Virus record (IMG/VR): IMGVR_UViG_3300020178_000002
Coordinates: 186,001-250,000 of that record
Strand: one strand, 5' to 3'
From: a virus
Length of the DNA: 64,000 bases
How positions within the stretch are numbered: position 1 is the first letter of the stretch; each line of letters starts with the position of its first letter. The position numbers and the translations under genes were made by a program. Of this stretch, positions 57,392-64,000 are shown piece after piece. The notes beneath the pieces were generated by a model. It was not told where the DNA came from and did not search any database. It saw nothing but the letters and a program-made list of their open reading frames with translations.

Positions 57392-57452
57392 TATTTTATT
57401 AGTTTCTTTATCTAAAATTCTATAACACATAGAAAAGATAAAGGACTGAAAA

Positions 57453-57863
57453 ATGATAGAAGTAGAATACCAACATGACCAATATGCTAGCATTCCTCAA
57501 CCACCTAGCAAGTCTAAAAAGATGAGTAAGGCTCAACTTATTAAGTTGATCAATGAATACTCAAATAGAGCAGATGAGCTAGCAGAACAGCTTGAATCAA
57601 AAGACCCTCTTTATGAGAGGAGAGATTCAGCTAACTACTCAAACTTCAAAGTAGCTAAAGTACTACATAAGATGAACTTTGAGGATAAACCTAATGCAGC
57701 ATACCCCCCAAGAATCTGGGTAGACATCTATGTTTATTCACTAGAAAATGGTGGTGAAACCTTTTTCCGAAGTTCGATAATCATAAATGCAAAGGATTTC
57801 TTGTTCCACACAGGAGCAAGAACCTTAAGCAACAAGATCAGAGCACTTAAGGGCTTACTTTAG
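57453..57863 (+). CDS. Hypothetical protein, 136 aa
   Basis: SD AAAGGA lies seven bases before the ATG. Residues 25-50 form a charged helix (SKAQLIKLINEYSNRADELA); the C-terminal half is beta-rich (RIWVDIYVYSLENGGETFFR; SSIIINAKDFLFHTG). Overlaps the convergent portal gene by four bases. Downstream of nrdA on the same strand, possibly cotranscribed. No family recognised. Confidence 0.6.
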   Translation: MIEVEYQHDQYASIPQPPSKSKKMSKAQLIKLINEYSNRADELAEQLESKDPLYERRDSANYSNFKVAKVLHKMNFEDKPNAAYPPRIWVDIYVYSLENGGETFFRSSIIINAKDFLFHTGARTLSNKIRALKGLL

Positions 57864-59527
57864 AACCTGCCACCCTCTTCAGCAGGCTTGCTGTATTTGA
57901 GAGATAGATTCTTAGCTATTGTTTCAATAACTTCAGTGTTCTCAGCAAGCATACGACCAGCTTCACCATAGATACCTCTAAGTACCTCGTTAAACTGAGA
58001 ATCGTTAAGAGTCCACATGTCTCTTTCCAACTTAGCTTTGGTAGAGATGGGGTCTACATTAAGAAGCTCTAAGATAACATCAATGTCCAAAGAACCTTTT
58101 TGGTAAAGGTTGAACAGAGCATCAAATGTATCTTGGTTGTCTCGAAGCCCAAGGCGAGTAAAGCTAAGGGTTGGGTGTAGAACTATCTCTTCCCCATCTT
58201 CATCTTCTTCGATGAAGCCCATACGCTTACACATAGGCTTTAGGATATTTTCCTCTACCATTTCTTGGAGGACTTCTCTCATAAGCATATAACGTGTATT
58301 GATGACTTCAAGATTGATTCTATCTCCAGAATAGCTTGACTCTCCAGATAGAAGAGACTCTGTGACACCAAGACCAGCATACATTTGTCGGTCTGTCATA
58401 TCATACTCACCAGAGAGTTCAAGCAGACGAGAATCAGCACCCATCTCTTCCCAAGAAACTTGGAAGTTGGCAATGATTGAGTAGTCTGGGTCTTGGAGAG
58501 CAATGTCTACTTGTTCTCTCAATGCTTCAACATCAGCAGCATCCATATCCTCTGCATAGACAAGTCGAATAGGTGTCATGTGTCTTGAAGCGATAGAGGT
58601 TTGTGCCTGTCTGAGTTTGTCTCTGTAAACCAAGATCCTTAAACAACGCTCAAGCATTGAGTGTCCTCTGGGTTCATATTGAGATTTCTTACGAGCCATG
58701 TAGTAAACAAAAGACCCTTGATCTGGATCTGTGTTTAGTCTGATGTTTCTACCTTCTCTAATTGCTTCTACAACATCTTCAGGCATTGACTCTACAACCC
58801 TTAATGCAGAGGGGTCTTGTAAAGTTGCTCTTTCTACAATGTCTTTAGTCTTACTGTCAGGTATAAGCTCTATAATTTTTTCACTTGTGAAAGGAAAGCT
58901 TTCCATATGAACTTGCTCTGGAGGTAGGACTCTTAGACCTGTCCAGCCTTTGTAGTTCTTCTTGAGCCATCTGTAAGCTCTAACATTTGAATCCGAGTAT
59001 TCTTCCCACTCTGTTGCAGCACTGCCATCTTCCCTAAGTACATTTCGTTCTTTATGTGTAACAGACTTAGGCATATCAGGGTTATTATCTTCACAGAACA
59101 CAAAAACTTCACCTAAGAGATTGTATTCATGGAGGATTTCTATGAGTCTGTGCAAGAGACCTGTTCTTTTAGCCCACTTCTCACAGAATCTGAGTGCTTC
59201 ATTGGCCATTTCATGGTTTCTAGCTTTTGGTAATCCAAGTCTGATTTTACTAAGAGGCAATTCAGTGTGCAGGTCAACAGCTTGACCAACAAAGGGGTCT
59301 GTTCTATAGAAGAATCTAAAATAGTTTCTTTGCTCATCTTGGCTTTGGGGTAGTTCTAAAAAGTCGGTAGACAATTCAGGACTGTAGAAGTTTCCCCCAG
59401 AGCCCATCATAGTTCCATTTGTAGTCATAGCAACTTTGACTCTGGACTTCATATCTTTGAGATCAAACTTTCTAGTGGTTGCTTTTGATCTTGATTGAAC
59501 TTTCCCAATAATATCTTCCTCACTCAT
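57860..59527 (-). CDS. Portal protein (probable)
   Basis: 555 residues, with the layout of large-phage portals: a basic N-terminus, then MTTNGTMMGSGGNFYSPELS, DEQRNYFRFFYRTDPFVGQA and VDLHTELPLSKIR (clip/wing entry), NLLGEVFVFCEDNNPD, the stem region with RMASTSIASRHMTPIRLV-like helices (DKLRQAQTSIASRHMTPIRL), MYAGLGVTESLLSGESSYSG and a C-terminal crown. The portal is the dodecameric ring through which DNA enters and leaves the head. The terminase and major capsid genes are not in this window. Overlaps the small gene upstream by ATGA. Confidence 0.8.
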   Translation of the reverse strand: MSEEDIIGKVQSRSKATTRKFDLKDMKSRVKVAMTTNGTMMGSGGNFYSPELSTDFLELPQSQDEQRNYFRFFYRTDPFVGQAVDLHTELPLSKIRLGLPKARNHEMANEALRFCEKWAKRTGLLHRLIEILHEYNLLGEVFVFCEDNNPDMPKSVTHKERNVLREDGSAATEWEEYSDSNVRAYRWLKKNYKGWTGLRVLPPEQVHMESFPFTSEKIIELIPDSKTKDIVERATLQDPSALRVVESMPEDVVEAIREGRNIRLNTDPDQGSFVYYMARKKSQYEPRGHSMLERCLRILVYRDKLRQAQTSIASRHMTPIRLVYAEDMDAADVEALREQVDIALQDPDYSIIANFQVSWEEMGADSRLLELSGEYDMTDRQMYAGLGVTESLLSGESSYSGDRINLEVINTRYMLMREVLQEMVEENILKPMCKRMGFIEEDEDGEEIVLHPTLSFTRLGLRDNQDTFDALFNLYQKGSLDIDVILELLNVDPISTKAKLERDMWTLNDSQFNEVLRGIYGEAGRMLAENTEVIETIAKNLSLKYSKPAEEGGRF

Positions 59528-59769
59528 TTGCTCTTCCTTTTCTTAATTGCTTTCAGATAGCTCTTAATTATTTTTTTAAGTAAAACAATATGATCTGGGT
59601 TTCCTTCAAAAAAGGCAGCCCAAGACCCACCTTTTTTTTGATATACCAGAGATACCTTCTCCAGAACATCTTGTGAAGGCTTAGAAAAGCCATAGATAGT
59701 GAAGATCTTTTTTATAATCCTAAGATCTGCTCTTTCTTGCTCTCTGAATTCATATCTTTTTTTAGTCAT
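59524..59769 (-). CDS. Small basic protein upstream of the portal gene
   Basis: 81 residues, helical and basic (MTKKRYEFREQERADLRIIK), with GGSWAAFFEGNPDHIVLLKK at the centre. Overlaps the portal gene by four bases (ATGA), so it is made with it. GGAGGAG precedes the ATG. Could be a head-assembly helper; unproven. Confidence 0.6.
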   Translation of the reverse strand: MTKKRYEFREQERADLRIIKKIFTIYGFSKPSQDVLEKVSLVYQKKGGSWAAFFEGNPDHIVLLKKIIKSYLKAIKKRKSK

Positions 59770-59808
59770 ATCTCCTCCTTTATTATACTAGAGGAGATAA
59801 AAACTATA

Positions 59809-60321
59809 TCAAGACTCTACAACTTTTAAGTACAATTTTTTCCACTGACCCATTTTTGGTTCGGGGTGAGAGGAAAGCATATTAAAAGCTTCCCAGAGCT
59901 TAAGGGAATCTTCTAAAGGTATATCTTTCATTTTATAACTGATGGTCATTTCAGTTCTTTTCTTCAATATATCAATGTCAGAAACTGCATCTTGGCTTGT
60001 TTCTTCAAAGATGTCTTCTTTCTTTTTATATACCCAAGGAGTCAAGTTGTACTTGGACTCTAATAGATAACAGGCTTTATTAAACTCAACTCCCTCTATC
60101 TCCATAACAGTAGATATAGAGTCTCTCGTTTTACCACAGGCAAAGCAATACCATGAGTTAGACTCTGGGTATGCTCTGGCACTAGGTGCGTTGTCTGAAC
60201 CATCACCATGCAAGTCACAACGGAACTGTTGTTCTTTCTCAACGTTGATAACATCATAACCATATCCACTAAGCACAGACATGATTGATATTTTTTCTTT
60301 TATACGCTCAGATCTTTTCAA
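59809..60321 (-). CDS. Stand-alone CHC2-type primase zinc-finger protein
   Basis: TTG start at 60321 with a weak AAAGG. Residues about 30-75 form a CHC2 zinc-binding domain: FRCDLHGDGSDNAPSARAYP then NSWYCFACGKTRDSISTVM, i.e. Cys34, His38, Cys59, Cys62. No TOPRIM or helicase domain follows; the remaining ~95 residues are helical. Full DnaG-type primases need the catalytic domain, so this may be a zinc subunit of a split primase or a DNA-sequence reader. The partner was not found here. Confidence 0.75.
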   Translation of the reverse strand: MKRSERIKEKISIMSVLSGYGYDVINVEKEQQFRCDLHGDGSDNAPSARAYPESNSWYCFACGKTRDSISTVMEIEGVEFNKACYLLESKYNLTPWVYKKKEDIFEETSQDAVSDIDILKKRTEMTISYKMKDIPLEDSLKLWEAFNMLSSHPEPKMGQWKKLYLKVVES

Positions 60322-60360
60322 TACTGAATGCCTTTCTTAGGTTTCTGGAAAAAAGGATAG

Positions 60361-60380
60361 CTTCCAAGTAAGATTGGAAG
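60361..60380. promoter_or_regulatory. Perfect hairpin in the divergent region before the CHC2 gene
   Basis: CTTCCAA and TTGGAAG form a 7-base stem around GTAAGA, followed on the plus strand by GTAAGGCTC. It lies about 40-60 bases before the 60321 start, with no U-tract, so an operator or leader structure is possible. Confidence 0.3.
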
Positions 60381-60516
60381 GTAAGGCTCTTGTTTTCAAA
60401 TTTAACTATGTACATCTTAAAAATCACTTTCAGCTATGGTGGGCTTAAAGATCTTTATAGAAAGTTTATAAGAAGTTCTACTTCAAATATGATTATTTTT
60501 AAGGTGGTTATAAGTT

Positions 60517-60927
60517 ATGAGTAAGAATGTTCCTGTAGACAAAAAGCTCTGGTCTGAAATTCAATCCCTAGCAAAAGGTGAGAGAAAGACACCTGTTTCT
60601 AGGGGCAAAGAAACTGTGAACCCTGTCAACAATGGTTCAGGGTTTAAAGTATTCCCATCTGCTTATGCCAATGGCTGGGCTTTGGCTCAGTACAAAAGAC
60701 TAGGTGGCAAGTGGAAGAAAGAAAGCTCAGAGTTCAAAGAGCCTCGCAAGTGGGACAAAGAACACTGTGAATCTAAGACCTGTGATGAGATGGGCTTTTC
60801 AGAAAAGGCATCTTGTAGACCTTATAAGAACTGCTACAAGAAATCGAGTACTGAAGAATCTCTATTGTATAATGTTGTAAACAGATACATGGAGAAAATA
60901 TATGACAGTCGAAGAGATCGTTTTTAA
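60517..60927 (+). CDS. DUF5872-like protein with NRYMEKIY C-terminus
   Basis: The motif KVFPSAYANGWALAQYKRLG followed by GKW, plus a Cys-rich end (HCESKTCDEMGFSEKASCRP and YKNCY), matches a conserved small phage/algal-virus family in which both parts recur (from memory, DUF5872-like). The last residues YNVVNRYMEKIYDSRRDRF resemble the RVASRYLR tag. SD AAGGTGG precedes the ATG. Overlaps the methyltransferase gene by 26 bases. Function unknown. Confidence 0.65.
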   Translation: MSKNVPVDKKLWSEIQSLAKGERKTPVSRGKETVNPVNNGSGFKVFPSAYANGWALAQYKRLGGKWKKESSEFKEPRKWDKEHCESKTCDEMGFSEKASCRPYKNCYKKSSTEESLLYNVVNRYMEKIYDSRRDRF

Positions 60928-61915
60928 GATCAAAAGTTTAGAATGGGATATTCAAAATCTTAGCTTGGATAATTCCAGAGTCCAAAAGATTACAATGGCT
61001 CTTTCTTCTTTGAATAACTTAGTCCAGAATAAAGTTTCGGAAGCGGACACAGATTCAGGGGACTTAGAGAAAGACGATAGACAGAGGTCTAGCACATTCA
61101 ATGGTATGTCTGCTAAAGAGTGGGTTCTCAATAGCAGGAATGTCTGGTCTGATGTCTTTCAACCACCAAGAACAAAAGAAGAAGCAGAACATGGAGCAAC
61201 TTACCCTAAAAGCCTAACTGATAGGCTTATCTCCATGTATTCAAAAGAAGGCGATTTAGTTTTCGATCCTTTTTTGGGTACAGGTACTTCCTTAATGTCT
61301 GCCATATTTAAGAACAGAGATGCTGTTGGTATTGAACTTAACCCAGAGTTCTTTGAGTTTGCTCAAAAGAGAGTTAACTCAGAGTATTCAATGTTCAGCA
61401 CATGTGATGTAAAGCTATATAACGATAACTGTATGAACTTGGACAACTACTTAAAAGATGAGTCTGTTCAACTTACAGTGACTTCCCCACCTTACGCTGA
61501 CTTTATCCAGAAGTCTTTAGAGGACAGGGCTAAGGTACACAAGGACTCTATTATAAAGAACAAGAATAACTCATCGGTTCGTCAGTATTCTACATCGAAA
61601 GAAGACTTTGGGAACTTACCTTATGATGAGTTCTTAAAAGAGGCACAGGGTCTCCTAAGTCTTATCCTCAAGAAGACAAAGAGTGGAGGTTATGGTGCTT
61701 GGGTTGTTAAAGATTATAGAGACACGAAGAATGGCATTCCTTATGTAGACTTCCATTCTGACTTAGCTAAGGTTGGAGAGGCAGCAGGTTTTAAATACCA
61801 TGACCTTATTGTTTGGGATCAGAGTAATCAGAGAAGTCTTTTTCTACAGGGATACCCTAGTAAGTTTTACACAAACCAAAACTCTAGCTTCATCGTTGTC
61901 TTTAGGAAAGACTAG
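60902..61915 (+). CDS. DNA N4-cytosine/N6-adenine methyltransferase
   Basis: Class I SAM-dependent amino-methyltransferase. Motif I FDPFLGTGTS (121-130) comes before motif IV TSPPY (194-198), with GIELNPEFF as the SAM acidic residue between them. The SPPY form is most often seen in N4-cytosine enzymes. The order (I then IV) is circularly permuted relative to the beta class. The N-terminal 60 residues are an unassigned helical stretch. No restriction partner is adjacent, so a protective role against host restriction is likely. Starts within the previous gene. Confidence 0.9.
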   Translation: MTVEEIVFKIKSLEWDIQNLSLDNSRVQKITMALSSLNNLVQNKVSEADTDSGDLEKDDRQRSSTFNGMSAKEWVLNSRNVWSDVFQPPRTKEEAEHGATYPKSLTDRLISMYSKEGDLVFDPFLGTGTSLMSAIFKNRDAVGIELNPEFFEFAQKRVNSEYSMFSTCDVKLYNDNCMNLDNYLKDESVQLTVTSPPYADFIQKSLEDRAKVHKDSIIKNKNNSSVRQYSTSKEDFGNLPYDEFLKEAQGLLSLILKKTKSGGYGAWVVKDYRDTKNGIPYVDFHSDLAKVGEAAGFKYHDLIVWDQSNQRSLFLQGYPSKFYTNQNSSFIVVFRKD

Positions 61916-61966
61916 TTTCTGTTTTGTAGTTTTTTAATGGTCTGCCTTAAAACACAGGAGGTAGTT

Positions 61967-64000
61967 ATGTCCAAAAAAGCTGTCAAAAGAGATGACCCTA
62001 AAAAAAAGAACACAGGTGAAGGTGGTCTTGATACATGGTTTGCAGGGCATGGTGGTGGTAAACCTGATGAAAGAGCAACATGGGGTGATTGGGTTTCTAT
62101 AACTCCTGTTAAGAAAACAATAACTAAAGAAGATGGATCTAAGAAGACATATGAACCAGGTGACATTGTTGGCCCATGTGGGATATCTAGTGACCCAGAG
62201 TGGTCATCCATTACAGAGAATGGAAAAAAGCCCCTCAAATGTATGCCAAGAGAAAAAGCTCATGATATGGCAAAAAAAGACAGAGCAGAACTCGCTAAGA
62301 ACAAGAAAAAACAAGAGAGTGGTGGAAAGAAGCCTACTAACACTCCTACCTTTTCTGAGGAAGCTAAAGAAGTTTTAGACAAGAAGTCTGCTCTAGGGAT
62401 TACTAGAAACTCTAGGGCTGTATCGAAGCTGAAAAAAGCTATCTTACACCTTTTAGCTTTCTATGCAGAAGATCAAGACAAGAAGATTACAGAGTTCTTG
62501 AGCCTTGTTTTGGATAAAGTCGAGTCTAGGCTTCAAAATCAGTTCAATATCAGAAGGTTTTCTTTAGAATCTGCTTCAATAAATAGGTATGACCCTTCTG
62601 CAACTAACATTTCCCTTTACTATGCGATAAATGGGGGGAGTTATAGGGTAGACCTGAACATAGGGTATTCAAACCAATACTCTAGATTTAATAGCAATGT
62701 TCCTTTGAGAAAGAGAATGGGTGTAGCTCTGTACTCCATAAAAAAGGTGGCAAGTAGTTCTATCTTAATCCCACCCCCACCCTCTGAAGAAGAACACCTC
62801 CGAGAGCTTTCTGAAGTATCGTATCAGTATGAAAATAGATATAATGCTCCAGAGTTGCAGGACGCTTTAGATTCAAGTTCAGAACATCTTTTTTCAAATC
62901 TCTTACTAGAACATGGTCATGTTGAGTCACCTGTTAACATCAAATCTATGATGGATGGGATTCTGGGAAGTATAGTTATTCATAAAAGCTTCTTCAATGT
63001 CTCAAGGCCTAATGTTCTAGCTAGCAAACATGGTATTCCATTTAAGTATGACTACTTAGAGTCTGCACAGACACCTAGCTACCCTAGTGGACACACAGCT
63101 CAGGCTTACTATGCTGCTCTCTTACTTGCTGATAAATACCCTCTCCTGAGAGAGGGTTTATTAAATATAGCCAGGATGGTTGAACAATCGAGAGTAGATA
63201 GAGGTGTCCATTACCCTTCAGACAACAAGGCAGGTAAACTACTCGCTACTGTTCTTTATGAGAATAAGAAGCTAGGAAAGAAAGCAGACTTCTTTAGAGA
63301 AGTATCTCCACCAGATTCTTTAACAAGTTTAAATCAAGGAAGTCATGGTAAGGATGAGAACCCCGATGGTGTAAATGACCACAGTTCTTTGCCTAATGGG
63401 GATTCAGCAAGGAATATAGGCAGACCTTCTCCAGATTCTCCTAATCTGAAGTATAAAGATCTTCACAATCAACCTAGACCTACAAATGTTATAGACAGAG
63501 GGTATGTGAATAACAGTGGTAGTGGTTCAGCGAGGGTCATACCTCAGTCTTTAAAACAAGCTGGTTCTCAACCTGCACAAGATTTAGCTGGTGTGAAGAC
63601 ATGGGTGACTAAGACCAGACAAGATCAAATAAATAATGACACTAACCCCGAAAAGACAAGAGCAGATTATGAAGACGGTAAGCCTCAGAGAGACAGAGTT
63701 CTACCTTTACCTAGTGGACACCCAGAGGGGAGAACGGAAGACAGGGCAGCACCGAAAGGATTTAATACTGTGCCCGATTCTAGTGGTCAGGGTGGACAGA
63801 ATAGACCACCGAAAGATCCAAGTGCATTAAAAGACCAACCAGAGGGTAAAGCACTACACGAAAGACCTCGATCTAGTGCTGTTCCAGGAGAGAACTATGG
63901 ACATCCTTATATAGATCAGTCTACTTCTACGGGTCTTAAACGCAGAATTGTGGGAAATACTGAATTCTGGGATGTTGAAGATGGTGAGGTTGTGGCTGGT
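61967..64000 (+). CDS. PAP2-type phosphatase domain in a large fusion protein (3' partial)
   Basis: ATG after ACAGGAGG. Residues 1-125 start GEGGLDTWFAGHGGGKPDER and GPCGISSDPEWSS, a conserved region I recall from large phages (similar to algal-virus DUF proteins). Residues 330-425 carry all three PAP2 motifs: KSFFNVSRP (340-348), PSGH (373-376) and SRVDRGVHYPSD (Ser408, Arg409, His415, Asp419). This fold hydrolyses phosphate or pyrophosphate esters, often lipid phosphates. From ~440 the chain is low-complexity and Pro/Asp/Gly rich, continuing past the window. No transmembrane helices, unlike most PAP2 enzymes. Confidence 0.85.
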   Translation, partial: MSKKAVKRDDPKKKNTGEGGLDTWFAGHGGGKPDERATWGDWVSITPVKKTITKEDGSKKTYEPGDIVGPCGISSDPEWSSITENGKKPLKCMPREKAHDMAKKDRAELAKNKKKQESGGKKPTNTPTFSEEAKEVLDKKSALGITRNSRAVSKLKKAILHLLAFYAEDQDKKITEFLSLVLDKVESRLQNQFNIRRFSLESASINRYDPSATNISLYYAINGGSYRVDLNIGYSNQYSRFNSNVPLRKRMGVALYSIKKVASSSILIPPPPSEEEHLRELSEVSYQYENRYNAPELQDALDSSSEHLFSNLLLEHGHVESPVNIKSMMDGILGSIVIHKSFFNVSRPNVLASKHGIPFKYDYLESAQTPSYPSGHTAQAYYAALLLADKYPLLREGLLNIARMVEQSRVDRGVHYPSDNKAGKLLATVLYENKKLGKKADFFREVSPPDSLTSLNQGSHGKDENPDGVNDHSSLPNGDSARNIGRPSPDSPNLKYKDLHNQPRPTNVIDRGYVNNSGSGSARVIPQSLKQAGSQPAQDLAGVKTWVTKTRQDQINNDTNPEKTRADYEDGKPQRDRVLPLPSGHPEGRTEDRAAPKGFNTVPDSSGQGGQNRPPKDPSALKDQPEGKALHERPRSSAVPGENYGHPYIDQSTSTGLKRRIVGNTEFWDVEDGEVVAG

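Noticed and set aside
1-64000. tRNA genes
   Set aside because: I looked for T-arm GTTCGANTC-type strings with a matching acceptor stem and found none convincing.
1-64000. CRISPR array or retron
   Set aside because: No regularly spaced direct repeats and no reverse transcriptase motif (YxDD in context) seen.

Overview
The window looks like part of a large tailed double-stranded DNA phage genome (Caudoviricetes, probably of jumbo or near-jumbo size). The evidence is dense, mostly overlapping gene packing in alternating strand blocks, a portal protein, a near-complete phage replication and nucleotide-metabolism set, a long run of small virion-like proteins, an intein, a homing endonuclease and two DNA methyltransferases. 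The DNA is AT-rich by eye. A phage-encoded outer-membrane beta-barrel with a signal peptide and a lipoprotein with a lipobox point to a Gram-negative host. I cannot name the host or the phage. I saw no tRNA gene, no rRNA and no CRISPR array.

Layout. 1-838 (+): the end of one unknown gene and a second unknown gene. 828-15943 (-): an SNF2 helicase, then a long mostly virion/envelope block: a two-copy-domain membrane protein, a DUF481-type outer-membrane barrel, a His-rich protein, small membrane proteins, a membrane-anchored class III nucleotidyl cyclase, a lipoprotein, Ig-like proteins and three tandem paralogous virion-type proteins. 15998-30761 (both strands): replication, recombination and expression: a UvrD-like helicase, a truncated Rad50-like ATPase, a RecA/UvsX recombinase, MazG, a two-HTH regulator, a NusG-like factor, a DnaX-like clamp loader, ThyX and an SbcD/Mre11 nuclease. 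31230-42611: large membrane or virion proteins, a C39-like cysteine peptidase, pentapeptide-like proteins, an AsnRS-like enzyme, tandem duplicate genes and an SSB-like protein. 42613-49712: a deoxynucleoside kinase, a cytosine methyltransferase gene read in two frames, and nrdB with a GIY-YIG homing endonuclease segment inserted at its 3' end. 50058-57391: an unknown operon (-), then divergently delta', delta and nrdA with an intein at the catalytic cysteine (+). 57453-64000: portal, a primase zinc finger, an N4/N6-type methyltransferase and a PAP2 phosphatase fusion that runs off the window.

How the genes fit together. NrdA/NrdB, ThyX, the deoxynucleoside kinase and MazG would supply and clean dNTP pools. 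The recombinase, helicases, SSB, SbcD with a half-Rad50, and a bacterial-style gamma/delta/delta' clamp loader would act on DNA. Two methyltransferases would shield the genome from restriction. The NusG-like and sigma4-like proteins probably redirect host transcription. Many otherwise unrelated proteins share one of two short terminal tags (an N-terminal LExRxAxLEKQ helix, or an RVASRYLR-type segment), which may be virion-targeting signals.

Most unusual items: the methyltransferase locus where two long frames both look protein-like over 1.2 kb; the phage-borne membrane nucleotidyl cyclase; the outer-membrane barrel; the terminal tags; and the displaced nrdB 3' end beside the homing endonuclease.
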